Below, piece after piece: positions 8,645 through 18,299 of a stretch of DNA of 64,000 nucleotides. The notes under the pieces were generated by a model. That model did no database searches, was not told the DNA's origin, and saw only the letters and a list, made by a program, of their open reading frames with translations. The DNA comes from Alkalihalobacterium elongatum (GTDB taxonomy: Bacteria; Bacillota; Bacilli; Bacillales; Bacillaceae_F), in assembly GCF_019024285.1 (NCBI RefSeq), contig NZ_WMKZ01000001.1, forward strand, positions 496,001-560,000. The letters run 5' to 3'. Made by a program: the position numbers and the translations under genes. Every line of letters begins with the position of its first letter. Position 1 is the stretch's first letter.

Positions 8645-9448
8645 ACTTTTATTCAGCTGCTTTGACCAAATACACATATCTTCAAACCCACTACTGATGA
8701 TACAATTATTTATTAGTTTACCGCCATATTCATAACCTAAGCGCTTAATTGTTATATTCATCCCTGGTGACAATGCTCTAGTTAGTGAATAAGCACAATA
8801 GATGCCTTTTTTTAGTAACTCTTGCTCTAATTTCGGAATGATGTGTAATAAAAACTGTTTTCCACGATAACTTGGATCAGTCGCACAATCAGTGATTTCA
8901 GCACTTTTATATTCATTAATCATGGCAGACGCTGCACTAACAATCTTATCCTGATCTTTAATCACAACAAAAAAATAATTATCTGACATTATCTTACTTA
9001 CATAATTCTCATCAAATATCTTCGTTGGGTATTTTTGGAACACCTTTTTATACAATTCAACGAGTCCTTTTACATCCTTATGACTGGCTAATTGTAAAAT
9101 ATATTGGTCGCCTAAAGATGAAAGTGACGTTTTGCTAGGGGTTTGTTGAACTGTATTCATGATTTTAAGCTGCTCTTCCATTTGCTTTGGTATTTTTCTG
9201 TTTACTCCTCGAAACTTACTAAGGACATAACTATCAAACCCGTAAAAGAACTCTGGAATATGTCCTTCTTGTTCATATCCCAGTTTAACGAAATATCCAA
9301 CATATTCTTTTGCTACATATAATATGGTTTTAGAGGGTTGATGCTGTTGGTGCAGCTGTTCTAGCTCAACGATCTCACCCTCATTTAGTGTGGGAAAATA
9401 AGCAACAATTCTATCATTATACGAGTCTACTTCTATTAAATTTTTCAT
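8624..9448 (-). CDS. ablB: Beta-lysine N6-acetyltransferase (YodP/AblB)
   Basis: A 274-residue GNAT acetyltransferase. The acetyl-CoA fold sits in the C-terminal half (about 120-265), with a DPSYRGKQFLLHIIPKLEQEL segment carrying the R/Q-x-x-G-x-x motif. In Bacillus and methanogens this protein acetylates L-beta-lysine on N6, forming an osmolyte or, with yodQRST, a catabolic intermediate. It is the last gene of the leftward yodT-S-R-Q-ablB unit and converges on kamA-yokU. Confidence 0.9.
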   Translation of the reverse strand: MKNLIEVDSYNDRIVAYFPTLNEGEIVELEQLHQQHQPSKTILYVAKEYVGYFVKLGYEQEGHIPEFFYGFDSYVLSKFRGVNRKIPKQMEEQLKIMNTVQQTPSKTSLSSLGDQYILQLASHKDVKGLVELYKKVFQKYPTKIFDENYVSKIMSDNYFFVVIKDQDKIVSAASAMINEYKSAEITDCATDPSYRGKQFLLHIIPKLEQELLKKGIYCAYSLTRALSPGMNITIKRLGYEYGGKLINNCIISSGFEDMCIWSKQLNKSKADSDT

Positions 9449-9496
9449 TTAATCACCTACGAACCACCGTCTCTTGCAACGGTTACTTTTAACTTT

Positions 9497-10768
9497 TTAA
9501 CTACTAACTCCACACCAATCAATTAACGTGAGTGCAATGATTTCAGCTACTTCAAATATTTTTTCAAGCTCTATATATTCATTAGGAAAATGAGCAATTT
9601 CTGTTGTTCCTGGACCGAATACGATTACTGGAATTCCTCCTAATTTTTCTAGTAAACCACCATCTGTTCCCCAAGGTGAGGCTTCTATCATCGGCTCAGT
9701 TTGTTTCACTTGTTGAAACTTTGAATGCAATATTCCCATTAACGGATGCTCCTCATTGATGGTGCCAGGCACCCATCTTGCGCCGAACCAATCAAGTCCA
9801 ACTGGCTGTTTTTTAAACCATGGGTCTATTTCTTCAAGGTTTTTTAAGCTTTGTTCTAATTCTTCTTGTGCATGATTCATTTCTTCATCTGGAGCTACTC
9901 CAATTCTACCTTCAATAGTAACTTCATCAGCTACAGAAGAAGGCCAATCCCCACCTTTAATAATGCCAAGGTTAATTGGAATAGGAATAGGTGTATTTTG
10001 ATATAGTGGATCTACTATTCTAGCATTACGCACTTTTTCTAATTTCTGAAGTTCTTGAATTACCGTAATTGATTTTTCAATTGCACTAACGCCCTCATAA
10101 CGAGTACCACCGTGGGCAGAACGCCCTTTGATAGTCAAGCGGAACCACATGGAACCTTGTTGCCGCGGAAAAATTTTCATATTGGTTGGTTCTGGTATAA
10201 TGGCTGCGTCAGCTTTATATCCACGTAATAATGTACCTAGTGTACCAGCCCCACCACTTTCTTCTTCTATTACACTTTGAAAGATCACATCTCCGTTAAG
10301 TTCAATTCCTAATTCCTTTAATGCTTGAATGGCTAATAGAAGTGAAACGGTTCCACCCTTCATATCTGTTGTTCCACGTCCATACATTTTGCCACCTTCT
10401 ATTTTGCCACTGTATGGATCATCCGTCCATTGCGTTAAGTCTCCTTCTGGAACCACGTCAATATGTCCATTTAAGATGATTGATTTACCATTTCCGCTCC
10501 CTCTTTTAACTGCAACTACATTAGGACTCTTCAAGAAATTTTTCCTCGTTGAGCAGAAATACGGATGGGTAAAAATATCTCCGCCCACTTCCCATTCATC
10601 AATTTCTAAATTTAGCTTTTTTAAATGGCTTATAAGGACTTGCTGTGCATCATATTCTTTCGTTTGTATACTACGATTTCGAACTAGCTTCTGTAAAAGT
10701 TCAATACCAACAACTTTATTTTCTTTGATCCATGAATTGATTTGCGTTTGATAATCTTTATTTATCAT
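9497..10768 (-). CDS. yodQ: M20-family peptidase/deacylase YodQ
   Basis: A 423-residue zinc-dependent deacylase of the ArgE/DapE/ACY1 type. Visible metal-site motifs are GHIDVVPEG (His and Asp), GRGTTDMKGG (Asp), EEESGGAGT (general base Glu and metal Glu), PEPT, and FGPG-x-x-x-x-AH near the end. It probably removes the acetyl group from an acetylated beta-lysine breakdown product. Co-directional with yodR upstream (17-base gap) and ablB downstream (48-base gap). Confidence 0.9.
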   Translation of the reverse strand: MINKDYQTQINSWIKENKVVGIELLQKLVRNRSIQTKEYDAQQVLISHLKKLNLEIDEWEVGGDIFTHPYFCSTRKNFLKSPNVVAVKRGSGNGKSIILNGHIDVVPEGDLTQWTDDPYSGKIEGGKMYGRGTTDMKGGTVSLLLAIQALKELGIELNGDVIFQSVIEEESGGAGTLGTLLRGYKADAAIIPEPTNMKIFPRQQGSMWFRLTIKGRSAHGGTRYEGVSAIEKSITVIQELQKLEKVRNARIVDPLYQNTPIPIPINLGIIKGGDWPSSVADEVTIEGRIGVAPDEEMNHAQEELEQSLKNLEEIDPWFKKQPVGLDWFGARWVPGTINEEHPLMGILHSKFQQVKQTEPMIEASPWGTDGGLLEKLGGIPVIVFGPGTTEIAHFPNEYIELEKIFEVAEIIALTLIDWCGVSS

Positions 10769-10784
10769 ATGACCCCTCCTGAAG

Positions 10785-11447
10785 CTAATGAAAGTTTCCG
10801 AAATCAGGTGGTATAGTTAATTGACATCCTGTGCTTGCCTTTATTTCATCTAAAGAGAAATTCCCCATCGTTTCCTTTAGAGTTAACCCTCCTTCATTCA
10901 CTTCTATGACTGCCATTTCAGTAATAATTAAGTGAACACAACGTGCTGCTGTTAGTGGAAGCTTGCATTCGGTTACAATCTTCGGATTTCCTTTTTTATC
11001 GGTGTGACTCATGAGCACCACGAGCTTTTTGTTCTTTACTGCTAAATCCATGGCACCGCCCATACCTGGCACCCGTTTGCCTGGAACAATCCAATTCGCT
11101 AAATCTCCTTGCTCACTAACCTCTAATCCACCTAAAATCGTCATATCAAGTAATTGCTTCCGAACAATTGCAAATGCTGTGGCACTATCAAAATATACCC
11201 CACCACTTCGCAATGTAATCGGGTATCCTCCTGCATTACATAAGTTTTCATCTTCCTGTCCTGGAACTGGCTTGGGTCCTGCACCTACAATTCCATTCTC
11301 TGCATGAAACATTACATTCCAATCATCGGGTATATAGTTGGCAACGAGAGTAGGAATCCCAATTCCTAAATTTACACACATTCCAGGAGCAATTTCCTTA
11401 GCTGCACGCTTAGCCATTCGGATACGGTCCTCTACTCCCAAGCCCAT
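10785..11447 (-). CDS. yodR: CoA-transferase beta subunit YodR
   Basis: A 220-residue 3-oxoacid-type CoA-transferase subunit B. The SENG-type active-site motif reads HAENGIVGAG near residue 50, with the nucleophilic Glu; GGAMDLAV follows. It overlaps the end of yodS by 16 bases, implying translational coupling. With YodS it should transfer CoA to the keto acid produced by YodT. Confidence 0.92.
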   Translation of the reverse strand: MGLGVEDRIRMAKRAAKEIAPGMCVNLGIGIPTLVANYIPDDWNVMFHAENGIVGAGPKPVPGQEDENLCNAGGYPITLRSGGVYFDSATAFAIVRKQLLDMTILGGLEVSEQGDLANWIVPGKRVPGMGGAMDLAVKNKKLVVLMSHTDKKGNPKIVTECKLPLTAARCVHLIITEMAVIEVNEGGLTLKETMGNFSLDEIKASTGCQLTIPPDFGNFH

Positions 11448-12115
11448 TTCCAGTTCACCCCTTCACTCTCTATGATGACATCTATAAATACACTAGGTGT
11501 GACAATCAGTTCTGGGTCCAGAGAACCTGCTGGAACAATTTCATCAACTTCAACAATTGTTAAATCACCCGCCATTGCCATGAGTGGATTCATATTTCTT
11601 GCCGTTTTATCATAAATAAGATTACCAAATGTATCTGCTTTCTTAGCATAAATCAAAGCTACATCTGCCGTAAGCGGTCTTTCAATGTAGTAGAGTTTGT
11701 TATCGATTTTTACCGTATGTTCACTAGATCTATTAAGTGACTGAAGTCCCTTATCAACAAGGATCCCACTAAGACCTACTCCACCCGCTCGGACGCGCTC
11801 TGCAAAAGTACCTTGAGGAACAAATTCAATTTCTAGCTCTTTATCATTCATTAACTGTCCCGCAACTGGATTAGAACCGATATGAGTTGTAATCATTTTT
11901 TTCACTTTTTTCTGACAAACTAACCTACCAATTCCAATATCAGGGAAACCAGCATCATTACTAATGACTGTTAATGAGTTGACCTCGCTTTGAAGAAGTG
12001 TATCAATCGTTGTTGGCGGACTACCTACTCCACCAAAGCCACCAATCATAATCGTACTTGAACTTTTTACATAATTAAGTATTTGTTCTTTTGACTGTAC
12101 TTTCTGATGTGACAT
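11432..12115 (-). CDS. yodS: CoA-transferase alpha subunit YodS
   Basis: A 227-residue 3-oxoacid-type CoA-transferase subunit A, with the glycine-rich MIGGFGGVGSPPT motif near residue 22 and the PQGTFAERVRAGG signature. It forms a heteromer with YodR, whose gene overlaps its 3' end, and starts four bases after yodT. It acts in beta-lysine catabolism. Confidence 0.92.
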   Translation of the reverse strand: MSHQKVQSKEQILNYVKSSSTIMIGGFGGVGSPPTTIDTLLQSEVNSLTVISNDAGFPDIGIGRLVCQKKVKKMITTHIGSNPVAGQLMNDKELEIEFVPQGTFAERVRAGGVGLSGILVDKGLQSLNRSSEHTVKIDNKLYYIERPLTADVALIYAKKADTFGNLIYDKTARNMNPLMAMAGDLTIVEVDEIVPAGSLDPELIVTPSVFIDVIIESEGVNWKWAWE

Positions 12116-12119
12116 TCGT

Positions 12120-13469
12120 TTAACTCCTTTCTAATTGGGTTAAACTTTGCTCTGTTGATATTAACGCCTTCGCAAAGCGCTCTACTAGTAGATCAATCTC
12201 TTTTTCAGTAATCGTTAAAGGAGGTGCAATTAATATTCCATTGTTGTCTAGCCCGTTTTGTCCTGAAGCTGCTGGATACAACAATAACCCCACTTCATAT
12301 GCATGATCAATTACTAGTTGGGTTACATTCCAAGTTCTCGGGTACGGTTTCTTCAATCGAATATTTTCTACAAATTCAACACCGATGAGCAGCCCTTTCC
12401 CTCGAACATCACCGATAAATGAAAAGCGTTTATTTAACGGGGCCAGTTTTTTCATTAACAATTCACCTTTTGCTTTAACTTCTTCAATAATTTTGTTTTT
12501 CAAGGTGTAATGTACTACAGCTAATGCTGTTGCACAGGATTGAGGATTTGCACTAAATGTATGACCACTCATAATGACATTCGAACCTTTTTCAATAGGT
12601 TCCATTACTTCATCGGAAATAAGAGTTGCCGCTATAGGTGCATAGCCTCCACTTAAGCCTTTTCCGATTGCCATTATATCTGGGATTATGCCCCAATGCT
12701 CGATTGCAAACATCTTCCCCGTTCTACCCATCCCTGTCATAACTTCATCAGCGATAAATAAAATGTTATATCGATTACATATTTCTTTTACTTTTTGATA
12801 ATACCCATTGGGAGGTGATATCGCACCACCTGCTGCACCAATAATCGGTTCTGCTACAAAAGCCGCGATATACTTAGCCCCAATTCTTTCAATAATATCT
12901 TCTAATTCTTCGGCACATTGTAAGTGGCATTTTGGATAAGTAGAGTGGAATGGACAGCGATAACAATAAGGAGGTGATAAGGAAGGATAGTTTTCAAGTA
13001 GTGGTTCGAATCGTTCTCGCCGTGTAATAAAACCAGATAATGATAAAGCACCGATTGTTATACCATGATAGCTTAATCTTCTCGAGATAAATACTTGCTT
13101 TTCGGGCTTTTGCTTTTCTTGCCAATGTTGAAGTGCTACTTTCATTGCCGTTTCAATCGCTTCTGTACCACTATTTACAAAGAAGGACCAATTGAGCGAG
13201 CCTGGTGCTAAATCACTTAATACCTTTGCCAGTTTTTCAGCTGGTTCGTTCGTAAACTGTGAACGGTAAACGAATGATATCTTCTTACTTTGAGCGTGCA
13301 TCGCATCTATAATATCTTCGTTACCATGGCCAATATTAGCTGTTACTGCTCCAGAAGAACCATCCAGAAATTCATTTCCATCCTTGTCATATAAAAAAAT
13401 CCCTTTACCGTAATCAATAATGGGATAATTTTTTGTAAGAAACGGCTTAATTAAATATCGTTTCTCCAT
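12120..13469 (-). CDS. yodT: Class-III aminotransferase YodT
   Basis: A 449-residue PLP-dependent class-III aminotransferase. Evidence: GSGAVTANIGHGN near the start, the cofactor segment FVNSGTEAIETAMK, the FIADEVMTGMGRTGK block with the PLP-ring Asp, and the Schiff-base Lys in AIGKGLSGGYAP. It removes the alpha-type amino group of acetyl-beta-lysine or a related substrate. It is first in the leftward unit yodT-S-R-Q-ablB and starts with ATG after AGGAGG. Confidence 0.92.
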   Translation of the reverse strand: MEKRYLIKPFLTKNYPIIDYGKGIFLYDKDGNEFLDGSSGAVTANIGHGNEDIIDAMHAQSKKISFVYRSQFTNEPAEKLAKVLSDLAPGSLNWSFFVNSGTEAIETAMKVALQHWQEKQKPEKQVFISRRLSYHGITIGALSLSGFITRRERFEPLLENYPSLSPPYCYRCPFHSTYPKCHLQCAEELEDIIERIGAKYIAAFVAEPIIGAAGGAISPPNGYYQKVKEICNRYNILFIADEVMTGMGRTGKMFAIEHWGIIPDIMAIGKGLSGGYAPIAATLISDEVMEPIEKGSNVIMSGHTFSANPQSCATALAVVHYTLKNKIIEEVKAKGELLMKKLAPLNKRFSFIGDVRGKGLLIGVEFVENIRLKKPYPRTWNVTQLVIDHAYEVGLLLYPAASGQNGLDNNGILIAPPLTITEKEIDLLVERFAKALISTEQSLTQLERS

Positions 13470-13548
13470 CGCTTTCCTCCTATATGACTTTCTATGTTCG
13501 AGTGGCTGTTGCGACCAATAAAACAGATATATTACTACAGTTTATTCA

Positions 13549-13568
13549 TCATACACATTTTCAATGCC
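13549..13568 (-). promoter_or_regulatory. Possible degenerate sigma-54 promoter of yodT
   Basis: Read leftwards, TTGGCAT-N5-ATGTG has a perfect -24 half but lacks the C of the -12 GC. It is placed about 85-100 bases upstream of yodT. A sigma-54 promoter would make sense next to kamR, but the -12 defect makes this weak. Confidence 0.25.
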
Positions 13569-13575
13569 AAAGAAA

Positions 13576-13646
13576 AAGAGCCTCTCTAAAGTATAGTTAA
13601 CCCCCTGTTTATAAGTGAGTATGTACATACTAATGAGACAGCTCTT
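13576..13646 (-). terminator. Long-loop inverted repeat, terminator-like
   Basis: AAGAGC (13576-13581) pairs with GCTCTT (13641-13646), with TCTC/GAGA inside and a TATGTACATA palindrome in the loop. Read leftwards it is followed by TTTTTCTTT. It lies 3' of the 68-residue gene and probably ends its transcript. Confidence 0.55.
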
Positions 13647-13654
13647 ATACCTAG

Positions 13655-13861
13655 TTACTTATACCCCTTACCTTTTGTTAGGATACAAGGTACTCCTTTT
13701 CCAATTGCTCCTGGCTGCGACATTTTTTCCATGTAGGCAATGCCACGATTACATTTAGTTTTACAAGCAAAACACACATCAGAAGTTACAACTTTCATAT
13801 TAAACTCATGTTTGTTTACCTGTGGTAGAAGTACTTTCTTATTAGAAGACTTTTTTGCCAT
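13655..13861 (-). CDS. Small Cys-containing protein, 68 residues
   Basis: The start at ATG 13861 lies 8 bases after AAGGGG; an upstream ATG is too close. A CFACKTKC cluster near residue 30 plus a later VPC could bind zinc or an iron-sulfur cluster. The N-terminus is lysine-rich. Conserved small proteins of this look occur in Bacillaceae, but I cannot name a family. Confidence 0.7.
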   Translation of the reverse strand: MAKKSSNKKVLLPQVNKHEFNMKVVTSDVCFACKTKCNRGIAYMEKMSQPGAIGKGVPCILTKGKGYK

Positions 13862-14047
13862 AACCATTTCCCCTTGAAATATAGAAGTATAATAAATGAT
13901 ATGTCTTTTAAGGGAAATTGGTTCATCGCCTATGATTGTCTTCTTTCTTACTAGGCCCTTTTCTTGGAAATAGCATCTTACTATAAGTATAAATTTACAT
14001 TTTTTTCAAACAATAAATTCAAAACTTTATAATAGGAGAACCTACCC

Positions 14048-14533
14048 ATGATATATATTTTAATCTTTCTTAAAACACTTCTAATGTTCTCTGTAGGAAT
14101 TACTGCATTTCGCCTAATGGGAAGTCAAGCCGTTGGAGAAATGACAGACTTTGATTTAGTCGTAGTAATTGCCATAGGTTCTTTAATGGGTGCACCACTT
14201 GTTGACCCTTCTATTCATCCACTAATGTCCATCGTTGCGATCAGTGGTTTTGTAGCAGCACAAGTTATATTTAGCTTCCTCTCATTAAAATCTAAGCGCT
14301 TTGAGGAACTGATTATGGGACGCCCGATACACATAATCCGTAACGGAAAAGTTTTAATGAACGGACTAAAAAAAGCAAGAATGACAACGAATAACTTAGA
14401 TCAAGAATTAAGAATTAAAGGAATTGAGACTGTTGAAAAAGTGAAGGATGGCTTTTTAGAGCCAAATGGAAAAGTAAGCATACTAGTTGATGAAAAAATA
14501 AACTCAAATCTCAAACAAACGGAGGCTCCATAA
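14048..14533 (+). CDS. DUF421 (YetF-like) membrane protein, short form
   Basis: A 161-residue protein with about three N-terminal membrane helices (residues 2-80) and a soluble C-terminal half. The block F-R-L-M-G-S-Q-A-V-G-E-M-T-x-F-D is the DUF421 signature, followed by R-P-x-H-I-I-R-N-G-K and G-L-K-K-A-R-M. It has only one soluble domain repeat, shorter than the DUF421 protein at 44706-45428. Members of this family appear among spore-membrane proteins. The stop lies inside a terminator hairpin. Confidence 0.85.
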   Translation: MIYILIFLKTLLMFSVGITAFRLMGSQAVGEMTDFDLVVVIAIGSLMGAPLVDPSIHPLMSIVAISGFVAAQVIFSFLSLKSKRFEELIMGRPIHIIRNGKVLMNGLKKARMTTNNLDQELRIKGIETVEKVKDGFLEPNGKVSILVDEKINSNLKQTEAP

Positions 14534-14549
14534 AGAAGAACCTCCGTTT
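14517..14549. terminator. Bidirectional terminator between DUF421 gene and cheV
   Basis: AAACGGAGG and CCTCCGTTT form a perfect 9-bp stem between the two converging genes. Confidence 0.8.
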
Positions 14550-14557
14550 ATTGAATG

Positions 14558-15463
14558 CTATAAAATTAGTTGGTCAATAAGCTGTACAAGTTTAACAATT
14601 TCAGGTTTACTCACTTGGGCACTAGCCCCGACTTTTTCCCCTTTATGGAACAGGTCCTCTGTAATTAGAGAAGAAAAAATTACGACAGGTAAATCTACTA
14701 GCCTTGGGTGTTCCTTTACTTTTAACGTCAGATGGTGCCCGTCCATTTGAGGCATTTCTAGATCGGTTATTAACAGGTTTACTTCTTCTAGTGGATTTTG
14801 ATTTAGATCAATTGCAAGGCCTTCTAGATACTCCCAAGCTACTCTTCCATTTTCAAAAAAGAGTACATTGTCATATCCAGCTTCTGATAAAGTATCACTT
14901 AATAATTTTCTAAGTATCTTAGAATCTTCAGCCACTACTATTTTTTTGGTCGATCTCTGCCTAGGACCTAGTACTTTTAAACTTTCAACATTCACACCCG
15001 ATTCAGGACTAATATCTACAACAATCTTTTCAAAATCCAGTAATAACGCCATTCCCTCGTCCATCTTAACAATCCCAATTGTTTGCGCTTGTTCTCCTTG
15101 GGAGAGCTGACTCGGTTTTTCTATTTGCTGCCATGAAATGCGGTGGATTCTCGATACACTATGAACATGGAAAGCAACTTTTATTTGATTTAATTCCGAA
15201 ATAATAAATTTATCCTGCTCTGGATGTTCCGAAGGGGGAAAATTTAGTACTTTTGATAAATCAACTACTGGTATAACCTCTTGCCGCAAACGAATAACAC
15301 CTTCTACATACGGATGGGCATTGGGTGTCGCCGTAATAGGAAGCGGGTTAATTATTTCACGCACTTTTAATACATTAATTCCAAATATGCCTGCCCCTAT
15401 ATTAAACATCACGATCTCTAGTTCATTAGTACCTGTTTCTAGTAATATTCTGTCATTTTTCAT
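14558..15463 (-). CDS. cheV: Chemotaxis coupling protein CheV
   Basis: A 301-residue fusion of a CheW-like domain (about 10-155) and a receiver domain (about 170-300). The receiver has VVAEDSKILRKLL at its start, the phospho-acceptor Asp in LLITDLEMPQMDGH, and the conserved Lys in SKPE. It links chemoreceptors to CheA and adapts when phosphorylated. It stands alone here, as cheV does in B. subtilis, away from the main chemotaxis operon. Confidence 0.95.
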   Translation of the reverse strand: MKNDRILLETGTNELEIVMFNIGAGIFGINVLKVREIINPLPITATPNAHPYVEGVIRLRQEVIPVVDLSKVLNFPPSEHPEQDKFIISELNQIKVAFHVHSVSRIHRISWQQIEKPSQLSQGEQAQTIGIVKMDEGMALLLDFEKIVVDISPESGVNVESLKVLGPRQRSTKKIVVAEDSKILRKLLSDTLSEAGYDNVLFFENGRVAWEYLEGLAIDLNQNPLEEVNLLITDLEMPQMDGHHLTLKVKEHPRLVDLPVVIFSSLITEDLFHKGEKVGASAQVSKPEIVKLVQLIDQLIL

Positions 15464-15542
15464 GGAAGTCCTCCCATTTTACTACTTCTTCTGTATACAC
15501 ATATGATAAGTTAAATAGGAGACTAGTACAACAAAAAATAGA

Positions 15543-17165
15543 TTATTCAGGGGCATTTTCTACATTGCTCTCAGTTACATCTGGAATTTCCTTATCTTCT
15601 AAATGATACATCGTGCGCCATAGATGGAAGGCGACTCGATCAACCCAATGAATAGAATGTACTTTTTGAATAGCTACATTTACATCCAGTTGACTTTTAG
15701 CTGTGGTTTTAATAATATTTTTCCGGTCCTGTTTGCGAATTTCCGCAATTTCTTTAGAATTTGTTTCTACTTCACTAACAAGGTTTTCAAGCTGTTTATT
15801 TTCAATACTTGAACCAACCTGTTCAAACACCTTCACTAATTTCATGAGTAAAACAGCAATGTTTGGATCTGATTTTATTTTTTCAATTGATTCTATTTCA
15901 TTTAGTGCTCTTATAAGCCTATCAATATGATCGATAGCATGAATCATAGAAACATGATGGTTGTATTCGCGGTCAGAGTGCCCCCCCGACTCTGAATGGA
16001 CTTTAGTTAAAAAACCTCGTATTTCAATTAATGCATTGTCTGCATCTTCCAGCTTATTCTTTAAATAAATAAGCGGCTTTTCTCCTTTTAGCACTATAAC
16101 AAATGAACTAGAAATTAACCCCATAATCTTTAGTAGTGTTCTCCTTACAGCTTCAATCGCTACAGGCCCAACTGTCGCAACACTTTGATCTAAATGTTTT
16201 GTTAAATGCTCCCCTTTTTCAGGGACAATTTTAATGACCAGCTTAATAAACAGTGGCATAAATGGGACGATCAAAAGTACTCCTACTACATTAAATAACG
16301 TATGAAAAATAGCGAGTGAGACACTTTGATCTGTAATGTTCAATAAATCACTAATAAAAAACACTGCGGAAATAAATAAAGGTAAGGCGAGTAATGCAAT
16401 GACACCTGTTAATAAATTAAATAAAATATGAGCAACAGCAGTACGTTTTGCAGGTGTAGAGCTACCAATCGCTGCGATTATTGCTTTCACAGTCGTTCCG
16501 ACATTTTGTCCAATGACTAAAACAGCTGCTTGATCAAATGAGATTGCCCCTGCAAATAGTGCAGTCAATGTTGTTACAACAGCAGCACTTGAAGATTGCA
16601 TAATAACCGTCATCGCAATTCCAATAACGATTAATAACAGCAAATGAAGAAATGTATCGCCTGAAATAGCGCTAAGATTAAACATGTCTCCAATGCCTGA
16701 CATACCTTGTTGCAATATATCAATTCCTAAAAATAAAATTCCAAAGCCTGCGAGCGCCATACCATGTGGTGTTAATTTTCCTTTTGAGAAAAGTTTTAAG
16801 AATACTCCAATTCCAATTAAAGGCAGGGCAAGCGTTGACATATTAACTTTAAATCCAATGACGGAAACGAGCCATCCTGTACTTGTACTACCAACATTCG
16901 CTCCGATAATGACACCAACTGACTGTGTAAATGTTAACAGGCCTGCACTAACAAAACCAATGGTCATAAATGTAGTAGCACTCGACGATTGAATGAGTGC
17001 AGTAATTGTTGCTCCAGACAAAACAGATGAGAATGTTCCACCTGTAAACTTACTTAAAAGTTGCTTTAGAGCGTCACCAGCTAACGCTTTTAAGCCATCT
17101 GTCATCAAAGTCATTCCTAGTAGGAATAACCCAACGCCCCCTAAAACGATTGTAAAAGTCCCCAT
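15543..17165 (-). CDS. Na+/phosphate cotransporter family protein (NptA/YjbB type)
   Basis: A 540-residue membrane protein. Two inverted Na/Pi-cotransporter repeats are visible, each with the QSSSA signature (ALIQSSSATT near residue 58 and VIMQSSSAAVV near 190), with eight or more helices through about residue 310. The C-terminal 200 residues are soluble and helical, like the PhoU-type tail of this family. It should import phosphate with sodium, fitting a sodium-using alkaliphile, though this is inference. Confidence 0.9.
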   Translation of the reverse strand: MGTFTIVLGGVGLFLLGMTLMTDGLKALAGDALKQLLSKFTGGTFSSVLSGATITALIQSSSATTFMTIGFVSAGLLTFTQSVGVIIGANVGSTSTGWLVSVIGFKVNMSTLALPLIGIGVFLKLFSKGKLTPHGMALAGFGILFLGIDILQQGMSGIGDMFNLSAISGDTFLHLLLLIVIGIAMTVIMQSSSAAVVTTLTALFAGAISFDQAAVLVIGQNVGTTVKAIIAAIGSSTPAKRTAVAHILFNLLTGVIALLALPLFISAVFFISDLLNITDQSVSLAIFHTLFNVVGVLLIVPFMPLFIKLVIKIVPEKGEHLTKHLDQSVATVGPVAIEAVRRTLLKIMGLISSSFVIVLKGEKPLIYLKNKLEDADNALIEIRGFLTKVHSESGGHSDREYNHHVSMIHAIDHIDRLIRALNEIESIEKIKSDPNIAVLLMKLVKVFEQVGSSIENKQLENLVSEVETNSKEIAEIRKQDRKNIIKTTAKSQLDVNVAIQKVHSIHWVDRVAFHLWRTMYHLEDKEIPDVTESNVENAPE

Positions 17166-17234
17166 AAAATTTGCACCTATCTCTCTTTCTAAACAATTAA
17201 CTATTATTCAAAATATCCATTATAAAAAGATTGT

Positions 17235-18026
17235 CTATCTTTTATTTATAGCTATCCAAGCCCTATCGTTTTCCCATGTTAACTTCAATGGTACATTAAA
17301 TGTCGCTTCTAAATGAGCAGCTGAAATAACCTCTTCTTTTTTCCCTTGAGCGACAATTTTTCCATCTTTTAATAAGACCGCATTGGTTATTCCTTGAACC
17401 ATTTCTTCAATATGATGGGTAACATATATAATTGTTGGACCATCTTCAACCCTCGTTAACGCTTCAATCGTATCCAATAGATTTTCTCTTGAGTACACAT
17501 CTAAGCCGTTACAAGGCTCATCTAATATTAGTAATTGTGGATTTCCCATCCAGGCACGAGCAAGAAAGGTCTTCCGTTTTTCACCTTGAGACAATCTTCC
17601 AATGGGCTCATTTATTAAATGACCTATGTTAAACTGTTGGGCAATTAGCTCTGCTCGTTCAATTTCTTCTGAAGTTACTTCTTCATATAAACCAATCGAT
17701 GCTAATTTTCCAGTTAATATAACTTCAAGCACAGTATCATTTGTTCTTGCTTGGTATCGGTCGTCTAATGCATTACTAACCCAACCTATTTTAGTACGAA
17801 CCTTTTGTAGGTTACAACTTCCATATTTATTTCCAAGTACAGTAACTACACCCTTGGATGGCCACTCATACCCTGTAATCATCTTTAAGAGTGATGTCTT
17901 CCCTGACCCATTTAATCCAAGTAGTATCCAATGTTCACCTTTTTTTACTTCCCAGTTAATATTACTTACAATTGATTTTTCCCACTTTTTCAATTCAACA
18001 CCATCTAAATAAACGACGTCACACAT
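17235..18026 (-). CDS. ABC transporter ATP-binding protein, YlmA-like
   Basis: 263 residues from ATG 18026, which follows GGAGGAG; the upstream in-frame ATG overlaps that site. Walker A is GLNGSGKTS, the Q-loop is in GWVSNALDDRYQ, the signature is RLSQGEKRK, Walker B is LLILDEPCNGLD and the H-loop is VTHH. No permease gene is adjacent, as with ylmA of B. subtilis, so the partner and substrate are unknown. Confidence 0.88.
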   Translation of the reverse strand: MCDVVYLDGVELKKWEKSIVSNINWEVKKGEHWILLGLNGSGKTSLLKMITGYEWPSKGVVTVLGNKYGSCNLQKVRTKIGWVSNALDDRYQARTNDTVLEVILTGKLASIGLYEEVTSEEIERAELIAQQFNIGHLINEPIGRLSQGEKRKTFLARAWMGNPQLLILDEPCNGLDVYSRENLLDTIEALTRVEDGPTIIYVTHHIEEMVQGITNAVLLKDGKIVAQGKKEEVISAAHLEATFNVPLKLTWENDRAWIAINKR

Positions 18027-18243
18027 CTTATCTCCTCCAGGCATGATACGAGATAATAATACTTTTTATACTCTCTCTAAATGTAATATTAGTTTGCTTA
18101 CTATTCCATTCTAGCGTAGTTTTTCCAACCTCAAAAGGGGCCTATTTTTAATAACAGAGATATATCCCTGTATTGCTGTGTTGATCTAGAGACTTTCGTT
18201 TAAATCTTCGGATATCAAACTTACACAAAATTATAAAAGAAAA

Positions 18244-18270
18244 CGCTAGGATTCAAATAAGATCCTAGCG
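18244..18270 (-). terminator. Terminator of the HesB-like selenoprotein gene
   Basis: CGCTAGGAT and ATCCTAGCG form a perfect 9-bp stem; read leftwards it is followed by TTTTCTTTT. It lies 30 bases after the gene's stop codon, which supports the gene being read through its internal UGA. Confidence 0.88.
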
Positions 18271-18299
18271 CCCCTTACATACGACTAAATTCCCCATCA

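Noticed and set aside
9757-9778. GGTGCCAGGCACC palindrome inside yodQ
   Set aside because: It encodes the normal V-P-G-T residues; a related arm at 53162-53199 belongs to an ordinary terminator.
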